NCBI RefSeq assembly: GCF_017676345.1
Contig: NZ_JAFFZM010000009.1
Location: forward strand, 274,293-338,292
DNA length: 64,000 nt
Reading direction: 5' to 3'
Source: Streptomyces smyrnaeus
Lineage (GTDB): Bacteria; Actinomycetota; Actinomycetes; Streptomycetales; Streptomycetaceae
Both the position numbers and the translations under genes were made by a program. Every line of letters starts with the position of its first letter. Within the stretch, counting starts at the first letter, position 1. The notes beneath the pieces are model-generated. The model was not told where the DNA came from, searched no databases, and was given only the letters and a program-made list of their open reading frames with translations. Positions 52,679 through 61,390 of this stretch are shown piece by piece.

Positions 52679-54184
52679 TCAGTCCGACTTCTCCCACCCG
52701 AAACTGCGTTCGACCGCCTTGTGCCAGTTGGCGTACTCGCGGTCGCGTTCCTCCGCGCTCATCGACGGGGTCCACTCGGCGTCCCGCTTCCAGTGGGCAC
52801 GCAGCTCGTCCAGATCGGACCAGACACCGGTGGCCAGGCCGGCGGCGTACGCGGCGCCCAGACACGTCGTCTCGGCGACCACGGGACGGATCACCGGCAC
52901 GCCGAGCACATCGGCCTGGTGCTGCATCAGCAGGCTGTTCGCCGTCATACCGCCGTCCACCTTCAGGGTGGTGATCTCCACCCCGCTGTCCTGGTACATC
53001 GCGTCGACGACCTCGCGGGTCTGCCAACTGGTCGCCTCCAGCACGGCGCGGGCCAGATGCGCCTTGGTCACATACCGGGTCAGTCCGGCGATGACACCGC
53101 GTGCGTCCGAACGCCAGTACGGCGCGAAGAGCCCGGAGAACGCCGGGACGATATAGGCCCCGCCGTTGTCCTCCACGCTGGCGGCCAGCCCCTCGATCTC
53201 CGAGGCGTCGTTGATGAAGCCCAGCTGGTCACGGAACCACTGCACCAGCGCGCCGGTGATGGCGATCGAGCCCTCCAGGCAGTAGACGGGCGCCTCGTCG
53301 CCCAGCCGGTAGCCCATCGTGGTCACCAGCCCGTGCTTGCTGGGCACGGGTCGGTTGCCGGTGTTCAGCAGCAGGAAGGAACCGGTGCCGTAGGTGTTCT
53401 TGGCCTCACCGACCCCGTAGCACGTCTGTCCGAAGACGGCTGCCTGCTGGTCGCCGAGCGCCGAGGCCACCGGCACACCCGCGAGCTGCCCGACAGCCGT
53501 GCCGTACACCTCCGAGGAGGACCTGATCTCCGGCAGCACGGCGGCGGGCACGTTCATCGCGTCCAGCACCGACTGGTCCCACTCCTGCGCCTCCAGATTC
53601 ATCAGCATGGTGCGCGAGGCATTGGTGACGTCGGTGACGTGCCGGCCGCCGTCGGTGCCGCCGGTCAGGTTCCAGATCAGCCAGGAGTCGATGGTGCCGA
53701 ATGCGATCTCGCCGTTGACCGCGCGCTCCCGCAGCCCGGGTACGTTGTCCAGCAGCCAGGCCACCTTGGGACCGGCGAAATAGCTGGCCAGCGGCAGGCC
53801 CGTGCGGTCCCGGAAGCGGTCCTGGCCCACCTCGCCGCCCAGCTCCGTGCAGAGCGCCGAGGTACGGGTGTCCTGCCAGACGATGGCGTTGTGCACCGGT
53901 TGGCCCGTCGCCCGGTCCCACAGCACCGTCGTCTCACGCTGATTGGTGATACCGATGGCGCTGAGCTGGTCGGCCCGCAGCCCCGCCCGCTCCAACGCGC
54001 CGCCGACCACGGCCTGGACCTTGGTCCAGATCTCGTCGGCGTCATGCTCGACCCAGCCGGGTTTCGGGAAGATCTGGCGGTGCTCTTGCTGGTCGACGGC
54101 GACGATCCCGCCCTGCTGGTCGAAGACGATGCAGCGGCTGGAGGTGGTGCCCTGGTCGATGGCAGCGACGTACTTGTCCGTCAT
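52679..54184 (-). CDS. glpK: glycerol kinase
   Basis: A 501-residue FGGY-family kinase, normal length for GlpK, phosphorylating glycerol to sn-glycerol 3-phosphate. Visible motifs: AIDQGTTSSRCIVFD (phosphate-binding loop, residues 8-22), HDADEIW, TNQRETTVLWDRATGQPVHNAIVWQDTRT, GLPLASYFAGPKVAWLLDNVPG, KNTYGTGSFLLLNTG and KVDGGMTANSLLMQHQAD. The ATG at 54184 has GAGGGG upstream. No glpF or glpD is adjacent, so this is a standalone copy and possibly not the main glycerol operon gene. A palindrome-containing direct repeat lies about 75-115 bases upstream. It ends next to cvnD (convergent). Confidence 0.93.
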   Translation of the reverse strand: MTDKYVAAIDQGTTSSRCIVFDQQGGIVAVDQQEHRQIFPKPGWVEHDADEIWTKVQAVVGGALERAGLRADQLSAIGITNQRETTVLWDRATGQPVHNAIVWQDTRTSALCTELGGEVGQDRFRDRTGLPLASYFAGPKVAWLLDNVPGLRERAVNGEIAFGTIDSWLIWNLTGGTDGGRHVTDVTNASRTMLMNLEAQEWDQSVLDAMNVPAAVLPEIRSSSEVYGTAVGQLAGVPVASALGDQQAAVFGQTCYGVGEAKNTYGTGSFLLLNTGNRPVPSKHGLVTTMGYRLGDEAPVYCLEGSIAITGALVQWFRDQLGFINDASEIEGLAASVEDNGGAYIVPAFSGLFAPYWRSDARGVIAGLTRYVTKAHLARAVLEATSWQTREVVDAMYQDSGVEITTLKVDGGMTANSLLMQHQADVLGVPVIRPVVAETTCLGAAYAAGLATGVWSDLDELRAHWKRDAEWTPSMSAEERDREYANWHKAVERSFGWEKSD

Positions 54185-54257
54185 GGTTTGACGACCCCTC
54201 GATAGGTGCGTTCGGACGTCACGATCAGAATGCGGCCTTGCGGAGCAGCACGCCGAA

Positions 54258-54297
54258 GCCCCGCCGATCGGAGCACGCAGGCCCCGCCGATCGGCGG
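54258..54297. promoter_or_regulatory. direct repeat with palindrome upstream of glpK
   Basis: GCCCCGCCGATCGG occurs at 54258-54271 and 54281-54294, 23 bases apart. The second copy is part of the perfect 14-base palindrome CCGCCGATCGGCGG (54284-54297). This is a candidate regulator site for glpK; the regulator is unknown. Confidence 0.4.
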
Positions 54298-54512
54298 CTC
54301 CACCCGGCATGACGGCGGCGTCCGCGATGAGCGTGACGGCAGTGTTCAGCCCAGCTGAGAGGCAGTCAAGGCCGGGCGCACAACCGGACGCTCGCGCCTC
54401 CAGTGCGACGCTCCTGTCGCGACTGTCACCGGGGTGTCACCAGATCCTCACGTCCCCGTACGTCCCGCCGATCATGCGAACCGCCCCCGGGGGACCGGCG
54501 TCCACACACAAC

Positions 54513-54561
54513 GAGAACGGTGGCACGGGACCGACGGGGGTGGCCCCGAGCCACCGTTCTC
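54513..54561 (+). terminator. hairpin with CCTTTTCTCC tail upstream of the dipeptidase gene
   Basis: GAGAACGGTGGC / GCCACCGTTCTC is a perfect 12-bp stem with a 25-base loop that has its own CGGGG-n4-CCCCG hairpin. It is followed directly by CCTTTTCTCC on the plus strand. It lies 165 bases before the dipeptidase start with no gene upstream on this strand, so it may act as an attenuator or end a small RNA. Confidence 0.45.
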
Positions 54562-54726
54562 CTTTTCTCCACTTCTCCTCGTCTCCGCTCTTCTCCGGCC
54601 TTCTCCTCTTCTCGGGCCGCCGGTTCTCGCGGCCCGGTCCCGGCCTCTCCCGCACAGCGCCGGTCTCTCGCACGGGCGGCTCGTTCTCTGGTGAAGGAGC
54701 GGGAACCCCTGATAGAGGAGAGGGGC

Positions 54727-55572
54727 ATGAGACGCATCCGCACCGCATCCCGTGCCCCGCTCGCCGCAGCCGCCGTCCTCCTAGCGCTCCTCGTCGCCCC
54801 CGCCCCCGCCGCCCAGGCGGCATCCCCGGCGGCCCGGGCGGCATCCGGGCAGGGCCACGAGCCCAAGGCGCCCGAGGAGTTCGTCGCGCTCCGCGACGTC
54901 GCCCCGACCATCCGGCAGGACATCCGCTACTTCACCGAGCACAACTTCGTCGGCGAGCGCATCGACGGCTACCGCCGGCCGATGTGCATCGTCACCGAGG
55001 ACACCGCCAAGGCGCTCGCCAGGGCCCAGCGCTCCCTCCTGAGGCGGGGGTACACCCTCAAGGTCTACGACTGCTACCGCCCGCAGCGCGCCGTCGACCA
55101 CTTCGTACGCTGGGCCGAGGACCTGGACGACGAGAAGATGAAGCGCGAGTTCTACCCCCGCGTCGAGAAGAGCCGGCTCTTCGAGGACGGCTACATCGCG
55201 GAGAAGTCCGGGCACAGCCGTGGCAGCACCGTCGACATCACCGTCGTCGAGCTGCCCGCCAAGCCCACCCGCCCCTACCGCCCCGGTGAGCCACTGGTGC
55301 CGTGCTACGCACCCCAGGACGAGCGGTTCCCGGACAACTCCGTCGACATGGGCACCGGCTTCGACTGCTTCGACACCCTCTCGCACACCGACGATCCCCG
55401 TATCACCGAGGAGCAGCGCTCCAACCGGCAGCTGCTGAAGACCACACTGGAGCGCCAGGGCTTCACCAACCTGCCCGAGGAGTGGTGGCACTTCACCCAC
55501 AAGCCGGAGACCTTCCCGGACACCTACTTCGACTTCCCGGTCTCCCGCCACTCGCTGAGGCCGCACCGCTGA
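54727..55572 (+). CDS. secreted D-alanyl-D-alanine dipeptidase, VanX/DdpX family
   Basis: A 281-residue M15D peptidase. A signal peptide is clear: RRIRTASRAP followed by a hydrophobic core (LAAAAVLLALLVAP) and an Ala-rich cleavage region near residues 25-35. The zinc and catalytic residues are H163 and D170 in SGHSRGSTVD, and E252/H255 in EEWWHF, matching VanX His116/Asp123/Glu181/His184. YDCYRPQRAVDHF includes the conserved Arg. VanX itself is cytoplasmic and gives vancomycin resistance; this exported form more likely recycles or trims wall-derived dipeptides, and no vanHA genes are near. The ATG at 54727 has GAGAGGGG upstream. A strong hairpin terminator follows. Confidence 0.88.
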   Translation: MRRIRTASRAPLAAAAVLLALLVAPAPAAQAASPAARAASGQGHEPKAPEEFVALRDVAPTIRQDIRYFTEHNFVGERIDGYRRPMCIVTEDTAKALARAQRSLLRRGYTLKVYDCYRPQRAVDHFVRWAEDLDDEKMKREFYPRVEKSRLFEDGYIAEKSGHSRGSTVDITVVELPAKPTRPYRPGEPLVPCYAPQDERFPDNSVDMGTGFDCFDTLSHTDDPRITEEQRSNRQLLKTTLERQGFTNLPEEWWHFTHKPETFPDTYFDFPVSRHSLRPHR

Positions 55573-55623
55573 CCTCGCGCCGCTGAGGCCGCGCGGCGAG
55601 CCCGTCCGCCGCCGAGGCCGCCC

Positions 55624-55668
55624 GCCACTGGAGCCACCGGGCGAAAGCCCGCATGTGGCTCCAGTGGC
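55624..55668 (+). terminator. hairpin terminator after the dipeptidase gene
   Basis: GCCACTGGAGCCAC / GTGGCTCCAGTGGC is a perfect 14-bp stem. Its apex is a second stem CGGGC-GAAA-GCCCG with a GNRA loop. It is the strongest hairpin in the window and separates two plus-strand genes. Confidence 0.8.
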
Positions 55669-55783
55669 TGTGCCTTTGGCGCTAGGTTGAGTCGACAGGT
55701 CGAGCAGGCCGAACCGCCGCCACCCGTACCATCCGCACCACAGCCACCAGCCCAGCCACACCAGTCGACCAGGGGAGTCAGCC

Positions 55784-56599
55784 ATGACGGACCGCATCGG
55801 GCGGGCGCAGCAGCTCGCGAGCCAGATCGACACCACGGTCCCGCACTCCGCACGGATCTGGAACTACCTCCTCGGCGGCAAGGACCACTACGCCGTCGAC
55901 CGCGAAGCAGGCGACAAGGTCTGTGAGGTCTTCCCCGGGATGGTCGACATAACCCGCCATTCACGCGCCTTCATCGGCCGCGTCGTACGCCATCTCGCGG
56001 GGGAGGCGGGCATCCGGCAGTTCCTCGACATCGGCACCGGCCTGCCCACCGTCGACAATACGCACGAGATCGCCCAGCGGGTGGCACCGGAGTGCCGCAT
56101 CGTCTACGTCGACAACGACCCGCTCGTCCTGGCACACGCCCAGGCCCTGCTCACCAGCACCCCCGAGGGCGCGACCAGCTATCTGCACGCGGACGTACGC
56201 GACCCGGCGCGCATCCTCGCCGAGGCCGCCGAGACCCTCGACTTCGACCAGCCCGTCGGACTGATGCTGATGGGGGTGCTCGGTCTGGTCGGCGACCACG
56301 ACGAGGCCCGTGCCGTGACCCGCGAACTGCTGGACGCGCTGCCGCCCGGGAGCTACCTCGGCTTCAACGACGGCAGCACCACGGACCCCGCCTACGTCGA
56401 GGCCATCCGCCGGTTCAACCAGCGCAGCGGTGCCGTGCCCTACACCCCGCGCACCCCGGAGCAGATGGCGGCCTTCTTCGAGGGGCTGGAGCTGCTGGAG
56501 CCCGGCATCGTCTCCATCCCGCACTGGCGCCCCGAGGCGCTCCCGTTCGGCGAACCGCCCGAGGTCGCCGCCTACGGGGGAGTCGGCCGCAAGAACTGA
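55784..56599 (+). CDS. SAM-dependent methyltransferase, DUF574 family
   Basis: A 271-residue protein of the actinobacterial DUF574/Methyltransf_19 family. Hallmarks: IDTTVPHSARIWNYLLGGKDHYAVDREAGDKV at the N-terminus, then the SAM-binding loop FLDIGTGLPTVDNTHEIAQRV (near residue 80), VYVDNDPLVLAHAQALL, YLHADVRDPARIL and a C-terminal AAYGGVGRK. The family is widely multiplied in Streptomyces; substrates are mostly unknown. It stands alone between two terminators or gene ends; it is convergent with the GH31-like gene. Start at ATG 55784 after a weak AGGGGAG. Confidence 0.88.
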   Translation: MTDRIGRAQQLASQIDTTVPHSARIWNYLLGGKDHYAVDREAGDKVCEVFPGMVDITRHSRAFIGRVVRHLAGEAGIRQFLDIGTGLPTVDNTHEIAQRVAPECRIVYVDNDPLVLAHAQALLTSTPEGATSYLHADVRDPARILAEAAETLDFDQPVGLMLMGVLGLVGDHDEARAVTRELLDALPPGSYLGFNDGSTTDPAYVEAIRRFNQRSGAVPYTPRTPEQMAAFFEGLELLEPGIVSIPHWRPEALPFGEPPEVAAYGGVGRKN

Positions 56600-56624
56600 C
56601 CGACGGACACCCGCCGGGCCCGGC

Positions 56625-59063
56625 TCAGTGGCCAGGACCAGCGGTCCGGTCCCGGCGGGCCGGCGGGTCGACGGGCTGCCGCACCCGCACCCGGTACCCC
56701 ACCGCGCCACCACCGTCCCGCTCCACCACCACGGAACCGTCGTCGGCCCCGCGGACCGTGAACCGCTCCGCGGCCGGCCGCTCCCACCCCTCACCCGGGT
56801 CGGGGATCAGCAGCCCGCCCCCGGTACGCCCCGGCGCCGGCGGCCACACCTCCAGCTCCGGCTGCCTGTCGGCGCCCCGAACCGGTACCGCGGAACCCGC
56901 ACGCGCCAGCACCGGCAACCGCCCCAGCGGCGCCGCCACCCGCACCGTCGCCGGACCCTGGTGGCCGTGTCCGGTGCGGGTGTCGTACCAGCGGCCGGCC
57001 GGCAGCCGCACCGGACGCGACCGCACCCCGGGCTCCAGCACCGGCGCGACAAGCAGCGCGTCACCCAGCAGGAACGCGTCCTCGCAGTCCCGCAGCGCCC
57101 GGTCCCGCGGATGCTGCCACCACACCGGCCGCACATAGGGGGCACCCGTCCGGTGCGCCAGCTGAGCCAGCGTCATCAGATACGGCAGCAGCCGCTCCCG
57201 CTCCGCCAGCGCGGCGCGGACATGCTCCAGCACCTCCTCGCCGAACTCCCACGGCGCGCCGGGCCCGGGAGCGTGCGCGCGGGTGTGCGTACGGAACAGC
57301 GGCAGGTACGCCGCCAGCTGGAGCCACCGCAGATACAGCTCGGCGGAGGGGCGCCCGCTGCGACCGCCCACATCCGGCCCCGCGTACGGCACCCCGCACA
57401 GCCCCAGGCCCAGCACCAGCGACAGCGTGGACCGCAGCCCCGCCCAGCCGGTCTCCAGCTCGGCGCCGCTGCTGCCGCCGTACCGCTGCATGCCCGCCCA
57501 CCCCGCGCGGGAGAGCACGAACGGACGCTCACCGGGCCGCAGCTCCCGCAGCCCCGCATAGCCGGCCTCGGCCATCGTCAGCGCGTAGACGTTGTGCCCC
57601 TCGCGATGATCCCCGCCCCGGCCCTCCAGCGCATGCCGCGCCGAGCGCGGCAGCGTGCGGTCGCCGAACGCGCACAGTGACAGCGGCTCGTCCCCGGTGT
57701 GCCACACCCCGGCGAAGCCCAGCTCCAGCCGTTCCGCGTACAGCGCGCCCCACCACTTGCGCGCCCGCCGATCGGTGAAGTCGGGAAAGACCACGTCACC
57801 GCGGGTCCCACCGCCCAGCACCGTGCGCTCCCGCGCGTCCCGTACGAACAGGTCGGCCGCACTGCCACTGTCGTACACCGGGCGGCCCGGCTCCGCCCGC
57901 ACCCCCGGCTCCACCCCCGACACCAACCGCACCCCGGCCTCCCGCAGCCGGCCCGCCAGCCGCGGCAGCGCCGGGAAACCGGCCGCCTCCCCCGTACGGT
58001 CAGTACCCCGCCGGCATGCGGAATCAAGATGCAGTGCGCTCAACGGCAGGCCGTGCTCACGGTGGCCGTCCACCACCCGCCGCACCTCCGACTCCGCGTC
58101 GGCCCCCCGGTGCAGATGCTGGTGGCCCAGCGCCCAGCGGGGCGGCACGGCAGGGGCGCCGGTCAGCGCGGCCCAGCCGTGCAGCACCCGGGAGGGCGCG
58201 CCCGCCACCACCCAGTACCGCATCGGACCGCCGCTCATCCGCACCTCGCACCGCGCGGGCCGGTCATGGCCCGAGCCCCGCCCCTCCGCGCCGTCGCGAA
58301 CGGTCACCGAACCGTCCCAGGAGTTGTCGTGGAAGACGAGCAGCGTGCCGGCGTCCGCCACGCTCACCAGCACCGGCATGGTGACCGACAGCGGATCGCC
58401 ACCCGGACCGACCGGGCCCGCCGCGGTGTTCCACAGCCGATAGGTGCCCGCCCGCAGCCGGGGCCCCACAGCTCTGCCGCCCAGCCCGAAGAACCGCGCG
58501 TCCGGCGGGAGTTGCGATCGCTGCATCCACCGCGGCCCGGCCCCGGCCTCCGGCCCCTCCGCGTCACCCGCGGCGCCCTCGGCCGCAGCCTCGGCCGCGC
58601 CCTCCCACCAGCGGGGCGGCTGATCCCTGCGCAGCAGCGCGCCGCCCGGGGTCCGCATCTCGACGGCCCCGCGCCGGGAGACCGTCAGCAACATCCGCTC
58701 CGAGACCACCCGCCAGCCGCCGTCCTTGTCGGGCTCCAGCCGGGCCCGCGGATCGGCCTCGGGCCCCGCGCCCGCCAGCGCGTACGACGGCTCCGGCAGG
58801 GCACCGTCCCACCCCAGGAACACCGCGCCGCCCACCGTCACCCGCACTTCCAGCACCGAGCGCGCGAACCGTACCCTCCCACCCCCGGGCCCCGGCTCCG
58901 CACCCGCCGCCTCACCCGGCGTACGGGCCCGCTCCGCGCGCTGCCGGGGCAGCCCGACCACGTCCGCCCGCCGTCTGCGCCACGCCGCACGCAGCGCCCG
59001 CGCCCGCATCCCCTGCCCCGAACCGACAACCGTCACCGACCGCACCAGGCCCCGCCCGTCCAT
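56625..59063 (-). CDS. GH31-family-like protein with altered catalytic motifs
   Basis: An 812-residue protein with the GH31 alpha-glucosidase layout: an N-terminal beta domain (about 1-240), FHDNSWDGSVTV, a (beta/alpha)8 barrel (about 290-650) with PPRWALGHQHLHRG, VVFPDFTDRRARKWWGALY, GHNVYALTMAEAGYAGL, RAGWAGMQRYGGSS and GPDVGG, and C-terminal beta domains. Where GH31 enzymes have W-x-DMNEP with the nucleophile Asp, this protein has WHTGDEP. The WTGDN motif with the acid/base Asp is replaced by SGAEL. Catalysis as a normal alpha-glucosidase is therefore doubtful. No signal peptide is visible, so it is probably cytoplasmic. Start at the ATG 59063 is tentative; the N-terminal 60 residues are Arg-rich. 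Single gene. Confidence 0.78.
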   Translation of the reverse strand: MDGRGLVRSVTVVGSGQGMRARALRAAWRRRRADVVGLPRQRAERARTPGEAAGAEPGPGGGRVRFARSVLEVRVTVGGAVFLGWDGALPEPSYALAGAGPEADPRARLEPDKDGGWRVVSERMLLTVSRRGAVEMRTPGGALLRRDQPPRWWEGAAEAAAEGAAGDAEGPEAGAGPRWMQRSQLPPDARFFGLGGRAVGPRLRAGTYRLWNTAAGPVGPGGDPLSVTMPVLVSVADAGTLLVFHDNSWDGSVTVRDGAEGRGSGHDRPARCEVRMSGGPMRYWVVAGAPSRVLHGWAALTGAPAVPPRWALGHQHLHRGADAESEVRRVVDGHREHGLPLSALHLDSACRRGTDRTGEAAGFPALPRLAGRLREAGVRLVSGVEPGVRAEPGRPVYDSGSAADLFVRDARERTVLGGGTRGDVVFPDFTDRRARKWWGALYAERLELGFAGVWHTGDEPLSLCAFGDRTLPRSARHALEGRGGDHREGHNVYALTMAEAGYAGLRELRPGERPFVLSRAGWAGMQRYGGSSGAELETGWAGLRSTLSLVLGLGLCGVPYAGPDVGGRSGRPSAELYLRWLQLAAYLPLFRTHTRAHAPGPGAPWEFGEEVLEHVRAALAERERLLPYLMTLAQLAHRTGAPYVRPVWWQHPRDRALRDCEDAFLLGDALLVAPVLEPGVRSRPVRLPAGRWYDTRTGHGHQGPATVRVAAPLGRLPVLARAGSAVPVRGADRQPELEVWPPAPGRTGGGLLIPDPGEGWERPAAERFTVRGADDGSVVVERDGGGAVGYRVRVRQPVDPPARRDRTAGPGH

Positions 59064-59264
59064 GCTGCTCAGCCTGCCACCGGCAACCGTCCGCGTCAGG
59101 GCTGTTCAACGGCCGTTCACCCGGTGGTCACCCCATCGGTTGGGGGCCGCGCACACTCCTCACAGCCGTGATGTGTGACTCCTGCCCTGGCACAACGAAT
59201 GATCACATGGCATCGTCCCGCGCGAAGGGACGCGACGACGCGTACAGGACGCCAGGGAGCCGCC

Positions 59265-61304
59265 ATGACCGCAGCGCACAGCGACAGGACCGCCCACACC
59301 TCGCAACCCTCCCAGTCCTCGCAGCCCGAGGCGCTGTGGCGGCCCGACCCCGGCGACTTCCCCGCGGCCCGCATCACCCGCTTCCAGGACTGGGCAGCCC
59401 GCCACCACGGAGCCCCGGCCCCCGACCCGGCCGACCCCGTCGCCTCGTACGCCGCGCTGCACCGCTGGTCCACCGAGCAGCTGGCGACCTTCTGGGGCGC
59501 CTTCGCCGAATGGGCCGGCATCCGCTTCAGCACCCCGTACGAGACCGTGCTCGCCGACGCGCGGATGCCCGGCGCCCGCTGGTTCCCCGGTGCCACCCTC
59601 AACTACGCCGAGCACGCGCTGCGCCCGGCCGACGACCCCGCACGCGCCGCCGGACCCGCCCTCCTGCACGTCGACGAGACGCATGAGCCCACCCCCGTCA
59701 GCTGGAGAGAACTGCGCGCCCAGGTCGCCTCCCTGGCCCAGGAACTGCGCCGCCTCGGCGTCCGCCCCGGCGACCGCGTCAGCGGCTATCTGCCCAACAT
59801 CCCGCAGGCCGCCGTCGCACTGCTGGCCACCGCGGCCGTCGGCGGCGTATGGACCTCCTGCGCACCCGACTTCGGGGCCCGCAGTGTCCTGGACCGCTTC
59901 CAGCAGGTCGAGCCCGTCGTCCTGTTCACCGTCGACGGCTACCGCTACGGCGGCAAGGAGCACGACCGCCGCGAGACCGTCGCCGAACTCCGCGCCTCCC
60001 TGCCCACCCTCCGCGCCGTCGTCCACGTACCACTGCTGAACACCCCCGCACCCGAAGGTGCGCTGGAGTGGGCGGACCTGACCACCCTGGACGCCGAACC
60101 CCGCTACGAACAGGTGCCCTTCGACCACCCGCTGTGGGTCCTGTACTCCTCCGGCACCACAGGACTGCCCAAGGCCATCGTCCAGTCCCAGGGCGGCATC
60201 CTGGTCGAACACCTCAAACAGCTCACCCTGCACAACGACATGGGCCCCGGCGACCGCTTCTTCTGGTTCACCTCCACCGGCTGGATGATGTGGAACCTGC
60301 TGGTCTCCGGCCTGCTGACCGGCGCCACGGTCGTCACCTACGACGGCAGCCCCGGCTACCCCGACACGGCAGCGCAGTGGCGCGTCGTCGAACGCACCGG
60401 TACGACGATCTACGGCACCTCAGCCGCCTACGTCATGGCCTGCCGCAAGGCCGACGTCCACCCGGGCCGCGACTTCGACCTCAGTCGGGTGAAGTGCGTC
60501 GCCACCACCGGCTCCCCGCTGCCGCCCGACGGATTCCGCTGGATCCACGACGAGGTCTCGCCCGACATGTGGATCGCCTCCGTCAGCGGCGGCACCGACG
60601 TGTGCAGCTGCTTCGCCGGCGCCGTGCCCACACTCCCCGTGCACACGGGCGAACTCCAGGCCCCGTCCCTGGCCACCGACCTCGCCGCCTGGGACCCGCA
60701 CGGGCAGCCACTGGTGGACGAGGTCGGCGAACTGGTCGTCACCCAGCCCATGCCCTCCATGCCCGTCCACTTCTGGAACGACCCCGACGGCTCCCGCTAC
60801 CACGACAGCTACTTCGACATGTACCCCGGCGTCTGGCGGCACGGCGACTGGATCACCCTCACCAGTCGCAACACGGTCGTCATCCACGGCCGCTCCGACT
60901 CCACCCTCAACCGCCAGGGCGTCCGGATGGGCTCCGCCGACATCTACGAGGCGGTCGAGCGCCTTCCCGAGATCCGCGAATCCCTCGTCATCGGCGTCGA
61001 ACAGCCCGACGGCGGCTACTGGATGCCGCTGTTCGTCCACCTCGCCGAAGGCGCCGTCCTCGACGACGCGCTGCGCGACCGCGTCAAGCAGACCATCCGG
61101 CACAGCCTCTCGCCCCGCCACGTGCCCGACGAGATCATCGAGATCCCCGCCGTCCCGCACACCCTCACCGGCAAGCGCCTGGAAGTACCCGTCAAACGGC
61201 TCCTCCAGGGCACCGCCATGGAGAAGGCCGTCAACCCCGGCTCCGTCGACAACGCCGAACTCCTCCGCTTCTACGAGAAGATCGCCCGCGAACGCAGCTC
61301 CTGA
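59265..61304 (+). CDS. acetoacetyl-CoA synthetase
   Basis: A 679-residue AMP-forming ligase of the acetoacetate-CoA ligase group (EC 6.2.1.16 type). Length and the following blocks match: FPGATLNYAEHAL at about residue 107, GVWTSCAPDFGARSVLDRFQQVEPVVLF, YSSGTTGLPKAIVQSQGGI (A3 motif), FWFTSTGWMMWNLLVSGLLTGATVVTYDG, WIASVSGGTDVCSCFAG, YFDMYPGVWRHGDWI, NRQGVRMGSADIY, and the C-terminal TGKRLEVPVKRLLQG with the catalytic Lys. It activates acetoacetate, a product of ketone-body or leucine/steroid breakdown, for C4 supply. The ATG at 59265 has AGGGAG nine bases upstream; an ATG-like start 90 bases earlier is unsupported. The first 25 residues are Ser/Gln-rich. Confidence 0.9.
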   Translation: MTAAHSDRTAHTSQPSQSSQPEALWRPDPGDFPAARITRFQDWAARHHGAPAPDPADPVASYAALHRWSTEQLATFWGAFAEWAGIRFSTPYETVLADARMPGARWFPGATLNYAEHALRPADDPARAAGPALLHVDETHEPTPVSWRELRAQVASLAQELRRLGVRPGDRVSGYLPNIPQAAVALLATAAVGGVWTSCAPDFGARSVLDRFQQVEPVVLFTVDGYRYGGKEHDRRETVAELRASLPTLRAVVHVPLLNTPAPEGALEWADLTTLDAEPRYEQVPFDHPLWVLYSSGTTGLPKAIVQSQGGILVEHLKQLTLHNDMGPGDRFFWFTSTGWMMWNLLVSGLLTGATVVTYDGSPGYPDTAAQWRVVERTGTTIYGTSAAYVMACRKADVHPGRDFDLSRVKCVATTGSPLPPDGFRWIHDEVSPDMWIASVSGGTDVCSCFAGAVPTLPVHTGELQAPSLATDLAAWDPHGQPLVDEVGELVVTQPMPSMPVHFWNDPDGSRYHDSYFDMYPGVWRHGDWITLTSRNTVVIHGRSDSTLNRQGVRMGSADIYEAVERLPEIRESLVIGVEQPDGGYWMPLFVHLAEGAVLDDALRDRVKQTIRHSLSPRHVPDEIIEIPAVPHTLTGKRLEVPVKRLLQGTAMEKAVNPGSVDNAELLRFYEKIARERSS

Positions 61305-61334
61305 CACCCCGCACGTCCTGACCCCGGCACGCCA

Positions 61335-61368
61335 TGAGGGCCGCCCCGCAGCAGCGGAGCGGCCCTCA
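61335..61368. terminator. bidirectional hairpin between convergent genes
   Basis: TGAGGGCCGC / GCGGCCCTCA is a perfect 10-bp stem with a 14-base loop. It separates the acetoacetyl-CoA synthetase gene from the convergent ptsI. Confidence 0.7.
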
Positions 61369-61390
61369 CCGCTTCGGTGGACCGGCCGGA

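Larger units (their letters stand above)
54185..54726. other. 542-base divergent intergenic region
   Basis: It separates glpK from the VanX-type dipeptidase gene. From left to right it holds the glpK-proximal direct repeat/palindrome (54258-54297), a stretch with no clear feature (54300-54500), a 12-bp hairpin (54513-54561), and a pyrimidine-rich tract with TTCTCC at 54557, 54565, 54573, 54591 and 54601. It finishes in the dipeptidase leader with GAGGAGAGGGG just before the ATG. No convincing small gene is seen. Confidence 0.5.

Noticed and set aside
54727..55572. Vancomycin resistance locus
   Set aside because: The VanX-type protein has a signal peptide and no vanH, vanA or vanRS genes are adjacent.
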